64,000 nucleotides of DNA. It comes from an uncultured Eubacteriales bacterium. Its GTDB lineage: Bacteria > Bacillota > Clostridia > Oscillospirales > Oscillospiraceae. Where the stretch lies: assembly GCA_900548625.1 (NCBI GenBank), contig URLO01000007.1, positions 1 to 64,000 of the forward strand. The letters run 5' to 3'. The notes under the pieces were generated by a model, which saw only the letters and a program-made list of their open reading frames with translations, was not told the DNA's origin and did no database searches. Below, piece after piece: positions 1 to 8,872 of the stretch. The number at the start of each line of letters is the position of its first letter. Positions within the stretch are counted from its first letter, which is position 1. The position numbers and the translations under genes were made by a program.

Positions 1-186
1 CAGCGGCACATCCCAAAAGTTCCGGGTCGTGCCGTAGGGCGGATCGGTCAGAAGCATATCCACGCTATGCTTCGGCAGGGAACGCAGGCCCTCAATGCCG
101 TCAGAGAGGTGCAGGCCCTCCTGGATCGGCCTCTGGCCACCATGACCAGAAGCGGCGGTATCAGCGATAAGATCACCTTTCCTTTC
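1..186 (-). CDS. DNA methylase, N-terminal part (cut by window edge)
   Basis: Reading the minus strand, the frame ends at the window edge with the amino-methyltransferase motif DPPYG (nt 31-45), followed by TTRNFWDVPL. This is the type of small DNA methylase found next to the transfer genes of Tn1549-like ICEs. No ATG, GTG or TTG lies in frame between the stop at 187-189 and the motif, so the start is unresolved. The best-spaced candidate is an ATC at 166-168 behind a GGAAAGGTGAT stretch. The frame runs through palindrome copy A at 131-152, which may have altered the start region. The C-terminus lies outside the window. Confidence 0.55.
131..152. repeat. ICE intergenic palindrome, copy A
   Basis: Imperfect palindrome with arms TCTGGCCA and TGACCAGA around CCA. 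It lies 35 nt downstream of the stop of the TrbL-like gene. Three near-identical copies lie at 1349, 6428 and 8847, each behind an ICE gene. Confidence 0.7.
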
Positions 187-1053
187 TCAATGGGCGCTGA
201 AGATGCTTTTGGAGATCGTCCCGGTTTTCATCAGCATGAAGCACAGAAGCACCGTATAGCCGATACAGCCCCAAATCGCGCCGATAGGATCTCCGCTTGT
301 GGCGATCCCCTGAATGAGCACCGCATAGATCGCCACGCAGACGAGGATCAGCATACCCTGAAAGCCCACGGCAAACAGGGAGCGCAGATAATTCTGGCCC
401 ATTGTGCCAAGCTCCCGGTTAGAGAGCGTCGCCACGGGGATGGGGGCTAAACTGGTCAGCAGATATATCTCGATCATGCGGCCATATACGATCACGAAAA
501 TAAAAATGTTCAGCGCCAGCATGGTAAACTTAATGAGGAACGATTGCAGGAACAGGCCCAGCAGAGGGCCAAGCTCCATCATTTCAAGGGTCATTTCCAG
601 ATCGGCCAGCATATCCGGCGTGATGTTGGTTGCGCCTGTGACGATGCCCGCCGCGCTTGCGATCACGCTTTGGGACACGTCAAAGACTGCCATGACGATA
701 TTGAACGTGTTGGACAGGATCAGGATGGCACAAGTGGTTTTGAATACCCATTTGTAGATATTCGCCACGTCGAACTCGTGCATATTGTTCTTTTCCAGTA
801 TCATCTGGATCAGCTCATAGGTGGCAACAAAGGTCAGGATCAATCCGGCAATCGGCAATATCACCGTTTCGGAAAGCTGCCGTATCAGGGAGAACACCCC
901 GGCGTTCCATGCCGCCGGGGTAGTCCCCACCTGTACGGATATTTCCCCGACGCGGGTATTCACCGTGTCAAACAGCCCCTCGAGGTTTCCCATGATGCCC
1001 TCGATCAAAAGCCCTTTGAGCCATTCCGTGATCCATTCGGTGAGAATACCCAT
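187..1053 (-). CDS. TrbL/VirB6-like conjugative membrane protein
   Basis: A 288-residue polytopic protein with hydrophobic segments near residues 58-85, 105-135, 160-195, 200-215 and 225-280. It matches the VirB6/TrbL-type inner-membrane subunit found in the same position (after VirD4 and Maff2) in Tn1549-family elements. Its expected role is the membrane channel of the type IV secretion apparatus. It starts 12 nt after the Maff2 stop, so it is co-transcribed with it. The family call rests on membrane topology and gene order rather than a catalytic motif. Confidence 0.7.
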   Translation of the reverse strand: MGILTEWITEWLKGLLIEGIMGNLEGLFDTVNTRVGEISVQVGTTPAAWNAGVFSLIRQLSETVILPIAGLILTFVATYELIQMILEKNNMHEFDVANIYKWVFKTTCAILILSNTFNIVMAVFDVSQSVIASAAGIVTGATNITPDMLADLEMTLEMMELGPLLGLFLQSFLIKFTMLALNIFIFVIVYGRMIEIYLLTSLAPIPVATLSNRELGTMGQNYLRSLFAVGFQGMLILVCVAIYAVLIQGIATSGDPIGAIWGCIGYTVLLCFMLMKTGTISKSIFSAH

Positions 1054-1065
1054 CGGCAGCTACCC

Positions 1066-1278
1066 TTAAAACAGGGTAGACAGCAGAGGGATCAGGGTCG
1101 TGCCCAGCACGATGATGCCGCCGCCCGCCATGAGCTGCTTGATGCCCTGGCTTTTGGCCGCTGCGTTATCCGAGCCGTAGCCCTCCAGCAGATTGACCAC
1201 GCCCCACACGGCAAGGCCAGCGCCCAGCGCCACGACGAGAGTTTGCAGGGTAGTAACGGCAGAAGCAAAAAACTGCAT
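1066..1278 (-). CDS. Maff2-family small membrane protein
   Basis: A 70-residue protein with two hydrophobic segments separated by a short charged loop (YGSDNAAAKSQGIKQLM). Maff2 proteins sit between VirD4 and the TrbL-like gene in Tn1549-type ICEs and resemble small VirB2/VirB3-like pore subunits. The start at 1278 is preferred over an upstream in-frame GTG at 1359 because GGAGG lies just before it. The upstream GTG falls inside palindrome copy B. The exact function is unknown. Confidence 0.75.
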   Translation of the reverse strand: MQFFASAVTTLQTLVVALGAGLAVWGVVNLLEGYGSDNAAAKSQGIKQLMAGGGIIVLGTTLIPLLSTLF

Positions 1279-1348
1279 AAGTCCTCCATTTCTCCGGGGG
1301 GCAAAGCCCCGGCCATGAAAAAAGCCGCCATTTCTGGCGGCAGCTACT

Positions 1349-1371
1349 CCTCTGGCCACCGTGACCAGAGG
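1349..1371. repeat. ICE intergenic palindrome, copy B
   Basis: A 23-bp palindrome, CCTCTGGCC ACCGT GACCAGAGG with one mismatch in the arms. It directly abuts the traG stop codon (1372-1374). Same family as the copies at 131, 6428 and 8847. Confidence 0.75.
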
Positions 1372-2483
1372 TTATACAAAGGCGTCCGGGTCGTCGAGGT
1401 CGTCATAGTTGAGGATGTCCTCGTCCTCGCCTGTGAGCGCCTCGTCCGGCACGTCCACCTTGTAAACGGTATAGGTTTCGTTGGGGTTGAGCTTGTCCAT
1501 CCGCCGTGTCACAAGGCTGTTGAGGTCAAAAGCGTTTTTCACCTTGTCGGCCTCGGCGGTGTATTTGTAGTTTGGATGCTGTTTCAAATCGTACTTCTTG
1601 GAGTAGAACGGCGGCAGGCCCCGAAGCTGCAAAATGCACCGATCTCCGGGCATGGTGGCAAGCTCGCTGGGGGTCATCAGCTCCCGGCCCAGCCGCTGGG
1701 TATTTTGGCTGTAGCTTTCGGATTGGCCCCGTGAGCGTCCCTCGGTCTGCATGGAGATGGTGGCCTTACCCAGCCAGTTCTCGGATATTTCCTTGATGGT
1801 GGAGCTTTCGCGTCCACCGAGGAACAGCACACTATCCATGTTGCCGAGGATGGTTTCCGCGTTCTTGTCGTAGATGGCCTTGCACTGGGCCAACTGCTGA
1901 TACAGCAGACACAGGCTGATCTCACGGGAACGGATGACGGCCACCAGCTTTTCAAGCTGGGGCACCTGTCCCGTATTGGCCGCCTCGTCCCACAGTACCC
2001 GCACATGATGGGGCAGGCGGCCCCCGTGAACATTGTCCGCCCGTTCACACAGGAGGTTGAACATCTGCGAAAAGGCCAGCGCCACAAGGAAATTGTAGGT
2101 GCTGTCCGTGTCGCTGATGCAGAAAAAAGTAGCCGTCCGGCGATCTCCCATGCGGTCAAGCTCCAGCTCGTCATAGGACATGATCTCCCGAAGCTGGGGA
2201 ATATCAAAGGGAGCCAGACGTGCGCCGCAGGAAATGAGGATGCTTTTGGCCGTCTTGCCGCTGCTTAGCTTGAATTTGCGGTATTGCTTCACGGCGAAGC
2301 AATCCGGTTTGCGTTTGGCAAGGCCGTCAAACATATAATCCACGGCGTTTTTATAGTTTTCATCATCCTCCTTGACCTCCATGCCGGAGATCATGTCCAC
2401 CAGCGTATTCATATTCCGATCCTCGGCAGGCCCCTCAAAAATGATATAGGCAATCAGGGCGCAGTACAAAAGCGTTTCCGCTT
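1372..2483 (-). CDS. traG: VirD4/TraG coupling protein, 3' exon
   Basis: C-terminal part of the type IV coupling ATPase. After the group II intron the frame resumes as AETLLYCALIAYIIFEGPAE. Walker B is seen in VLWDEAANTG, followed by ERADNVHGG-like and LGGRESSTIKEISENWLG segments typical of VirD4/PcfC. Removing 2484-5225 joins this exon in frame to 5226-5952 and gives a 612-residue protein, the normal length for the family. Without splicing the N-terminal part would end after about 21 intron-encoded residues, so function should depend on RNA splicing. Confidence 0.85.
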
Positions 2484-2528
2484 ATAGTGATAGGTAATCC
2501 TTTGAAGTAATCGCTGGATTTTCCCCCA

Positions 2529-2569
2529 CTCCACACCGGACATGCGACTTTCACCGCATCCGGCGTTCC
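2529..2569 (-). ncRNA. Group II intron domain V
   Basis: On the minus strand a short stem with GCCGGATGCG, a GAAA tetraloop and CGCATGTCCGG, about 45 nt before the intron 3' end. This is the size, position and shape of the catalytic domain V hairpin. A domain VI stem with its branch-point A would lie between it and 2484. Confidence 0.75.
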
Positions 2570-2619
2570 ATCGATTGTGTTATCAGGCATTTAATCAATC
2601 ACCAATAGAAAGCTTTTTT

Positions 2620-4527
2620 TTAGATTGCTACCAGTTTTGCAGCAGTACGCAGGCTGTTGATTTTGGTCAGTTGTTTTTTTGTTACAGTCAGTTGCTTGCA
2701 CATGCTCTTGAGAGCGGCAGTGTCTTGGTCGGTCAGCAAAGGAAGATACCGCCTGTGGAGCAGCACCAGATTGCTGTATCGCTCGTGACCACCTTGCTCC
2801 TTTGGAACTTTCATGTGACACACAATGTTGTCCGGATTCAGAAACAACTCGCCGCTGACGGAACACTTGCCTTTTTGAGCTGACAGCAGGGAGAGCCTGC
2901 AATCAGCATATTCCAAACTGTGTCCTTGTGGCGGATTCTCCCGCAGATATGCAAACAGGGTCGTATCCATCTCCAGATTATCATGTATCTTTTTCCGTCC
3001 CGTCGGAGAGAAGCAGCAGACGGCGGCGCTGATACCGATTGCGGTTTTATACTTGATGAACGCAATGGGGTAGATTGGTCGGTTGATACCGGACACATAC
3101 CGCACCATTTGGGAAGCACCGTAGTGCTCCTTTTCGCTGTCCGTCATGGCACCGCCCTCCCGGGCGAGCTGGCAGCCGGATTCCGTGTTCAAACGGTTGG
3201 TCAGCACTGTCATGACTCTGCGGTGGATTTTTCGGCAGTCCAGACTGATACAGGTAGCAATCCTGTAGTAGTTTTGGATACCCAGCACCATTTCGTCAAA
3301 CAGGCCGATTTCGTCCGGTTGTGTTCGCCCATGGGCTGGTTTTGCGATGCGCTTTGCCTGTTCCACCAGCTTGCTTTCTTCCAAGTGTAGCTTTTTGTCA
3401 CAGATATGGGACTTCACGACATACTTTTCACCCTTGCGGTACACCATGATTTTGAAACCAAGGAACTCAGAATATCGCTTACGGACGTTGACAATGCGTG
3501 TTTTCTCGGGAGAGACTTCCAGTTTCAGTCGCTCGGTAATCCACTTTGTAACAGCCTCCATGGTTTTCTCCGCGTCCTCACGATTTCGGCAGAAGATACG
3601 GAAGTCATCCGCATAGCGCACGATGAACATTTCCTTGAGGTTTGTCTCCCGCATTTTCTGGTAGCCTTTACTTTTGTCAAAGACCTCCGAAGTACGGATG
3701 ATTCGATGCGTGCCGTAACGGTTTGCTACGGGATGTTCTACCCATTGGCTATCCACCCAGTGGTCAAGTTCGTTCAGCACCACGTTTGCCAGCAGCGGGG
3801 AGATAATCCCACCCTGCGGTGTTCCTTTTGTTGGATATACCGTGCTGCCATCCGGCATACGAATAGGCGCTTTCAAAATCCGCTTGATTACGAATAAAAG
3901 CTGCTTATCCTGGATACCCAGCGTCCAAAGCTGTCGGATTAGTTTGCTGTGGTTCACATTGTCAAAGAATCCCTTGATGTCAAACTCCAAAACATAGTGT
4001 AAATGCGCCCGCTGTAACAGGGAGTAAGTACGGGAGATTGCGTGCTCCACTGACCGATTCGGGCGGAACCCATAGCTGTTGTTGCTGAACTTAGCTTCAC
4101 AGATGGGTTCCAGGATTTGTTTGATGCACTGTTGCACCAATCTGTCCCAGATGCAGGGAATACCCAGCGGCCTGGTTTTTCCGTTTGGCTTTGGGATGTC
4201 CTTCCGGCGTAATGGTTTGGGACGGTAGCCGTGTTCGCTGCCTGTGACAATTTTTCTGACCTTACCGATGACCTCAGCCGGTGGAAGCCGTCCAATGTCA
4301 CCGATATTCTGCTTATCTGTTCCTGCTGTGTAGCTGCCTGTGTTGGTTTTGATATTCCTGTATGCCAGCATGATGTTGTCCGGGCTTAGGACCAGTTCCA
4401 TCAGGCCGTTGAATACTTCTCCGGCTTTGCTTTTGGCATACAGTTCGTCAAATGTCTGCTGCATACCGTAATACTCGGCGTGCCGCTGGGCGTCCATACA
4501 CAGGACTTTTTTCCTTTCTTTTGGCAT
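2620..4527 (-). CDS. ltrA: Group II intron reverse transcriptase/maturase
   Basis: A 635-residue LtrA-type protein. The reverse-transcriptase domain covers about residues 60-370, with the catalytic box FIVRYADDF and the preceding GTPQGGIISPLLANVVLNEL motif. The maturase (X) domain follows. The C-terminus has an HNH-like endonuclease region (CSVSGELF, VCHMKVPKEQGG, YSNLVLLHRR). The full set supports both splicing and retrohoming. The start has GGGAGGTGAT nine bases upstream. No frameshift is visible, so the intron may be active. Confidence 0.92.
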   Translation of the reverse strand: MPKERKKVLCMDAQRHAEYYGMQQTFDELYAKSKAGEVFNGLMELVLSPDNIMLAYRNIKTNTGSYTAGTDKQNIGDIGRLPPAEVIGKVRKIVTGSEHGYRPKPLRRKDIPKPNGKTRPLGIPCIWDRLVQQCIKQILEPICEAKFSNNSYGFRPNRSVEHAISRTYSLLQRAHLHYVLEFDIKGFFDNVNHSKLIRQLWTLGIQDKQLLFVIKRILKAPIRMPDGSTVYPTKGTPQGGIISPLLANVVLNELDHWVDSQWVEHPVANRYGTHRIIRTSEVFDKSKGYQKMRETNLKEMFIVRYADDFRIFCRNREDAEKTMEAVTKWITERLKLEVSPEKTRIVNVRKRYSEFLGFKIMVYRKGEKYVVKSHICDKKLHLEESKLVEQAKRIAKPAHGRTQPDEIGLFDEMVLGIQNYYRIATCISLDCRKIHRRVMTVLTNRLNTESGCQLAREGGAMTDSEKEHYGASQMVRYVSGINRPIYPIAFIKYKTAIGISAAVCCFSPTGRKKIHDNLEMDTTLFAYLRENPPQGHSLEYADCRLSLLSAQKGKCSVSGELFLNPDNIVCHMKVPKEQGGHERYSNLVLLHRRYLPLLTDQDTAALKSMCKQLTVTKKQLTKINSLRTAAKLVAI

Positions 4528-5225
4528 AAGGCATCACCTCCCGTTTGAGAAAAGTGACCCTTTTGGTCTTACTCGAATCCTTATGATTGGATTGAATAAT
4601 GCCTGTTTCCACAATTCGACTTGTGACCATTCCTCCATCCCCATTACAGGGACTTCTTCGGTTCGATCACTACTTTTCAGCAGCGGTTCACCTGCTTATT
4701 GTTCTTCGTCAGGTTCTTCCTTAAGGAAGCCGCTGCCTTTCCTCGTTCCGGTAATTCTATCTGTGCATTTATACCTTTAGGTTTCCACTATGAGCCTGCC
4801 GGCGGGGTTGTGCCTGTAACACAACATGGTCGTTCGTAGGGCCAATTTCTACTAAACCACACCGGCTGCGCTTAAACGCACCCATACATTTCTATATGGT
4901 CTTCTTATAGACCCGTACATTCGCGGATTCGTCAGTTCGCCCGCTACGGTGAACATTCTAACCATGGGTATTTTGTAGACCCTTGGCATATAGGCAACAC
5001 AGTCTGCCTCCAGGCCGCTTTCGGCCGCCGTTGGCGGCGGCTACGGTTGCTCTCAGCCGTTGTCGTGGGGCTTCGTACACTGGCTTTGCTGCCGATGCAC
5101 GCCCACCGAGGGCAGGCGTTTCAGGGCGTTACCCCGTCATTCCACCTGTCGAATTACCAGTTATCCAAACAACGGTATCTTGTTGTTTGTCCGCTGACTT
5201 TTTACCGTCAGCGAACGAGTCGCAC

Positions 5226-5952
5226 TCGTCCAAAATGGATCGCCCTCCTTACCCTCGCCCTTGGTGTTGGTAATCAGGGCGTTCACGAATTTCAGGATGT
5301 CGGCCTCGTTGCGGATATACGACAAAGGGTTGTAGTGCATGGACTTGGAAAAGTCTATGCTGTTGAACACCTTGATCTGATAGCCCCGGCGCTGGAGAAA
5401 GGCCCCGACCTGCCCCAGCACACCGCCCTTGGGGTCTACCACCACATAGGAAGAATGGGCCTGCAAAAGCTGCGGCGTGAGCCAAAAGCGGGTTTTGCCG
5501 GAGCCAGACGAGCCGATCCCGCAGAAATTGAGGTTGCGGGCGTTGGCTGGATTTTTGGGGCGGGTATTCATGGTGAGCCGTTCCGTGGCGGTCAGCAGCA
5601 TATTGTTTTCAAACTTAGGATCGACAAAAGGCTTGATGTCTTTTTCGTTGCCCCAGCGGGCTGTGCCATACTCGGCATCGCGGCGAAATTTCTTTGCTTT
5701 TTTCGCCTTGCAGTAGATCAGCAACCGGAAACCGACTGCGCCCACAACGCCGACAAGCCAATCCAGCGGGGCAAGGCCGGGGGCAAAGCTGGCAAAGGCC
5801 GCACCGATAGTCTGGCCCAGCCCCAGCAGCTTTTCACCGAAGCCAGCGCCAGCGGCCAGACGGTACGCTGTGCCGATTTTCAGGCAAAACCAGCCGATGA
5901 ACAGATACGGGATATTCGGAAGAACATACTTCCTGATTTTATCTGTCGCCAT
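5226..5952 (-). CDS. traG: VirD4/TraG coupling protein, 5' exon
   Basis: N-terminal part of the type IV coupling protein: two membrane segments (about residues 10-30 and 60-80), a basic stretch (CKAKKAKKFRR), then Walker A GSSGSGKT (about residues 147-154) and VVVDPKGG. The exon ends at the W-T of GDPFWT; the next codon is split by the intron. The start overlaps the end of pcfB by 14 nt and has AGGAGG upstream. The protein links the relaxosome to the secretion channel and supplies ATP-driven DNA pumping. Confidence 0.88.
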
Positions 5953-6394
5953 GCGCCGCCTCCTTTGTCAGTTCCCGCTGGGGCTGCTTTTTCACCTGTT
6001 CCTCCGCCTGCCGGAGCTGCTCCCGGATCGGCGTCTGCCGGGACTTGGCCCGTTTCAGTTCTAAACGGGAATACTCGGCAAAGCAGCCTGTGATGGCATC
6101 GGCCTGCCGTGCCTTGAACAAAAGCAGATATTTTTCATCCCCCACACGGCGGATGGCGTAGTCCACGCCCCATTTCCGGGCCACCTTGTCAAACAGCTTG
6201 GGCGTGTCCACCTCAATGGCGTTGGTGTCCCCGCCGTGGCCCATGAGCTTTCGCACACTCTGCTTGCCGTGGGGCGTCTGTGCCTTGCGGTGCTCCTTGG
6301 CGATCTTCCGGCCCACGGCGGCCACCACATAGGCCAGCGCACGGGCGGTCAGCTTGGACGCCTTGACGCTGACAGCGATGGTTTGCCGGGACAC
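5939..6394 (-). CDS. pcfB: PcfB/DUF3801 relaxosome accessory protein
   Basis: A 151-residue protein with the DUF3801 signature VSRQTIAVSVKASKLTARAL and KLMGHGGDTNAIEV, ending in a charged, helical, Gln/Lys-rich tail. In pCF10 and Tn1549-like elements PcfB binds the relaxase and the VirD4 partner PcfC. Here it lies directly before traG and overlaps it. The annotated start is a GTG at 6394 with GGAG five bases upstream. A stronger AAGGAGG lies 25 nt upstream and faces an in-frame ATC, so the true N-terminus may be six residues longer. Confidence 0.8.
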   Translation of the reverse strand: MSRQTIAVSVKASKLTARALAYVVAAVGRKIAKEHRKAQTPHGKQSVRKLMGHGGDTNAIEVDTPKLFDKVARKWGVDYAIRRVGDEKYLLLFKARQADAITGCFAEYSRLELKRAKSRQTPIREQLRQAEEQVKKQPQRELTKEAAHGDR

Positions 6395-6427
6395 TTCATC
6401 TCCGACGATAGCTTACACCTCCTTTGC

Positions 6428-6450
6428 CCTCTGGCCACCGTGACCAGAAG
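6428..6450. repeat. ICE intergenic palindrome, copy C
   Basis: A 23-bp copy of the CTCTGGCC...GACCAGA palindrome, four bases downstream of the ardA stop codon and about 34 nt before the pcfB GTG. Member of the family also seen at 131, 1349 and 8847. Confidence 0.75.
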
Positions 6451-6454
6451 CGGC

Positions 6455-7177
6455 CTATCTGTCCTCGCGGCTGGCGGGGAGCCGCTGCTTTTCCTCGTTC
6501 AGCGCCGAACGGTCTATGACCTCCTGATACGCCGCCATCTGCTCCCGGATATTCAGCTTGGGATAGGCGAAGATGCGGTGCTCCGGGGGAATGTCCTCCA
6601 TTCCGTGATACCGCTCCACAAAGTTGCCGCCGTTATTGAACACATAACCGCCGGGGGCGAAATGGCCGCCGTCATTGATCCGCACGTCCCGCCCGTAGGC
6701 TTCAAAGTCGAAGTAGGGCAGTACATTATCCGGCACATCCAGCATTTCCATTTCCTCGATATAGGCCCGGCCCAGCGCCTCCTCACTGTCGATACCGGGG
6801 TAGAAGTCATAGCAATCCAGATTTTGCGCGAGGTTGATCAGGTCATGGACGCTGCCCGTGTATTCGCCGCTGTCAATGACGGCCTCAAACTTTTCAATGT
6901 CGCTCTGGTCGAGGTCAGACAGCACATGGGCCAGATGGTTCAGCTCGTCAATGCTTTCATACTCGCCCAAATGGTCATACAGGCCCAGCACATCACCGTC
7001 GAACGAGGTAATAAAGATTTCCTCATACCGTACCCCATCCACGCCGATGCGCTTCAAAAGGGCCTGCACCTCCTCCGTGGTGGCCGGGAATTTCAGCGTT
7101 TCGCCCACAAGCCGCCCCTCGTTGTATTTGCCGAGGTTGGTAATATAGGCTTCAAACAGGGATGATATTTTCAGCAC
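6455..7177 (-). CDS. ardA: ArdA-like antirestriction protein
   Basis: A 240-residue, very acidic protein opening with FEAYITNLGKYNEGRLVGETLKFP-type sequence, the hallmark of ArdA. ArdA dimers mimic bent B-DNA and block type I restriction enzymes, protecting incoming ICE DNA after transfer. Acidic runs such as DGDVLGLYDHLGEYESIDEL and DLDQSDIEKFEA fit DNA mimicry. It is longer than the roughly 165-residue Tn916 ArdA and has a C-terminal extension (IPPEHRIFAYPKLNIREQMA). The start overlaps the end of the methyltransferase gene by 7 nt, so the two are co-expressed. Confidence 0.85.
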   Translation of the reverse strand: MLKISSLFEAYITNLGKYNEGRLVGETLKFPATTEEVQALLKRIGVDGVRYEEIFITSFDGDVLGLYDHLGEYESIDELNHLAHVLSDLDQSDIEKFEAVIDSGEYTGSVHDLINLAQNLDCYDFYPGIDSEEALGRAYIEEMEMLDVPDNVLPYFDFEAYGRDVRINDGGHFAPGGYVFNNGGNFVERYHGMEDIPPEHRIFAYPKLNIREQMAAYQEVIDRSALNEEKQRLPASREDR

Positions 7178-8241
7178 CTCCTTGTCAGAACGTCGTATAT
7201 GCCGCGCATAATGTACTCGGCGCAGGGCAGCGCGATAGCATTTCCCAGCGTCCGGTAGCGGTGGGCGGGCAGGATTTCCTCACCATCCGCGCCGTACCTT
7301 GTCCAGCCCTCCGGCAGCCCCATGAGCCGTTCACATTCTCTTTCTGTTGGAAAGCGGACACAGCCCCCGGCAGGATCGTCCTCATACCAAAAGGCAAAGG
7401 GACTTACCGCGCTGGCTAACAGAGTGGGAAAAGGGTCAGTTGGCAGTCCGAAGCTGTTTCGGAACGCCTCCGCTGTCCGCTCCTTTGCCGATGCCCGCAT
7501 ACGGTAGCATTGAAAGGGTCTGGTGATCGGTACACGCCGCCCTGCTTCAATAAAAGAGCCTCGATCTCCGCAGGCGGCGGACAGCCAGCAATCTCCGCCA
7601 GACGCAGAAATTGACTGCACTGCGCGGGGCTTAAAAAGTATTTCGTGGGAACATTGTCCTCCAAAGTCTGCCACAACAAAGACGCGCTGCCGTCGTGCCA
7701 ATCGGGGGCTTGCCCAATGCTGGGCATCCATGAGCCGCCATGCGAGATCGGGCGTATGCCCTCGCACCATTCCGGCTCCTGTCCATCTTCCAGAAGCAGG
7801 CATTGAAATGTCGGCGGCTGTGAACGCTGAGAGCACAGCTCTAAAGTCCATCCGGTCATTTGAAAAAAACGCTCCCATGACGTTCTCCCAAACAGCGATT
7901 GCTGGAAATATACCATTTGTTGCCTCCCTCATTTCACGGATAATACGGATCGCATGAAAGAACAGACTGGATTTTTCCCCGGCAAGACCGGCCCTGTTGC
8001 CGATCTGTGAGAGGTTCTGGCAGGGTGAGCCAAAGGTGATGATGTGGACAGGCGGAATGTCGCCGCCGTTCAGCTTTGTCACATCCCCTAAATGTGTCAT
8101 ACCGGGAAAGTGGAGTTTCGTGATGGAGATAGGTGCTTTTTCTATCTCGCTGGCCCATGCGGGCACGATACCACAGCGCACCGCCGCCAGCGGGAACACG
8201 CCGATCCCGTCAAACAGGCTCCCCAGCCGGATCTCGCTCAT
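7171..8241 (-). CDS. DNA (cytosine-5-)-methyltransferase
   Basis: A 356-residue C5 methyltransferase. Motif I is LGSLFDGIGVFPLAA (AdoMet binding). Motif IV is GSPCQNLS with the catalytic cysteine. Motif VI is ENV, motif VIII is RRQRVF, and motif X is LGNAIALP. The variable target-recognition region lies between about residues 185 and 290. No restriction partner is adjacent, so it is probably an orphan methylase that, with ArdA, shields the ICE from host restriction. It starts one base after the DUF4406 stop. Confidence 0.9.
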   Translation of the reverse strand: MSEIRLGSLFDGIGVFPLAAVRCGIVPAWASEIEKAPISITKLHFPGMTHLGDVTKLNGGDIPPVHIITFGSPCQNLSQIGNRAGLAGEKSSLFFHAIRIIREMREATNGIFPAIAVWENVMGAFFSNDRMDFRAVLSAFTAADISMPASGRWTGAGMVRGHTPDLAWRLMDAQHWASPRLARRQRVFVVADFGGQCSHEILFKPRAVQSISASGGDCWLSAACGDRGSFIEAGRRVPITRPFQCYRMRASAKERTAEAFRNSFGLPTDPFPTLLASAVSPFAFWYEDDPAGGCVRFPTERECERLMGLPEGWTRYGADGEEILPAHRYRTLGNAIALPCAEYIMRGIYDVLTRRC

Positions 8242-8242
8242 A

Positions 8243-8584
8243 TCAGCGGCGGCCCTGACGCTTTACGGTCAGGATGCCGTCCAGCGTGGTTGCCGTGATC
8301 CCCAGCCGCTGGGCAACAGCCACATCGTTTTTCATGCTTTCCGTGGAGATACTGCCGCACACCACCAGCACATGAGAGCGGCGGAGCAGGTCACGGCCCA
8401 TGTCGATGCCGCTCTTGTGCTCCTCGGGAACGGCGTCGTTCAGGAAAAGCGGCTGATAGAGCGTGGGGCAGATGGGCGAAAAGCCCGCCTCATAGACAGC
8501 GCGGCAATACTTGGCGGCCTGCTCCGTCGCCTCGCAGGGATCGCCGCTCCACGCGGCGGTGATATACGCAAGGGGTCGTTTCAT
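8243..8584 (-). CDS. DUF4406 nucleoside-deoxyribosyltransferase-like protein
   Basis: A 113-residue protein beginning MKRPLAYITAAWSGDP, with the Rossmann-like layout of DUF4406 and nucleoside 2-deoxyribosyltransferases and a DMGRDLLRRSHVLVVCG segment. The start at 8584 has GGAGG eight bases upstream; an earlier ATG fifteen nt upstream is possible. Such genes are common in Tn1549-type ICEs, where their role is unknown. It is the first gene of a tight run with the methyltransferase and ardA. Confidence 0.75.
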   Translation of the reverse strand: MKRPLAYITAAWSGDPCEATEQAAKYCRAVYEAGFSPICPTLYQPLFLNDAVPEEHKSGIDMGRDLLRRSHVLVVCGSISTESMKNDVAVAQRLGITATTLDGILTVKRQGRR

Positions 8585-8846
8585 TTTGAAAACCTCCATT
8601 TTTATAATGTAGTGGGTCAACCTTTTTCCCCCGCCCTTTTCCAATCTTGGAAAAGGGGGCGGCTCTGGAGGATATACCCCCGCCGCTTGCCGGAGAAAAA
8701 GCACAGCCGGGGCAGGCGGTCAAGGGCAAAGCCGCCGCACACGGCGGGGCGAAGCCCCCTTGACAGCCCACTCCCGCCTGTGCTCGATTACGGGCGGCGA
8801 CGGGGGATATAACCCAAAGAGCCTGTCCTATCGGGGCAGCAAAAAG
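8585..8846 (-). promoter_or_regulatory. ICE leader region with strong hairpin
   Basis: No gene is seen here. The region holds GC-rich dyads (GGGGCTTCGCCCC-like near 8745-8760). Between 8631 and 8662 lies a hairpin with CCGCCCTTTTCCAA against TTGGAAAAGGGGGCGG. On the minus strand this stem is followed by a run of A and then the DUF4406 ribosome site. It may act as an attenuator or processing site for the methyltransferase-ardA-traG operon; this is inferred from structure only. Confidence 0.45.
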
Positions 8847-8869
8847 CCTCTGGTCATGGTGGCCAGAGG
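8847..8869. repeat. ICE intergenic palindrome, copy D
   Basis: A 23-bp palindrome CCTCTGGTC ATGGT GGCCAGAGG, three bases downstream of the parB stop. Its central triplet is inverted relative to copies A, B and C. Confidence 0.75.
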
Positions 8870-8872
8870 TCG

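Larger units (their letters stand above)
2484..5225 (-). mobile_element. Group II intron inserted in traG
   Basis: The 5' end is GTGCGAC (5225 down to 5219), the group II consensus. The 3' end is CTATCACTAT (ending at 2484), just beyond a domain V hairpin. Length is 2742 bp. The boundaries were set by requiring the traG exons to rejoin in frame (T-K-A-E-T across the junction) and by the terminal consensus. It encodes a reverse transcriptase/maturase at 2620-4527. The insertion is on the sense strand of traG, as needed for splicing. The region 4528-5225 holds the 5' RNA domains and no other gene. Confidence 0.9.

Noticed and set aside
2620..4527. Retron or diversity-generating reverse transcriptase
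   Set aside because: The RT has LtrA-type maturase and HNH regions and lies inside consensus group II ends that restore traG on removal.
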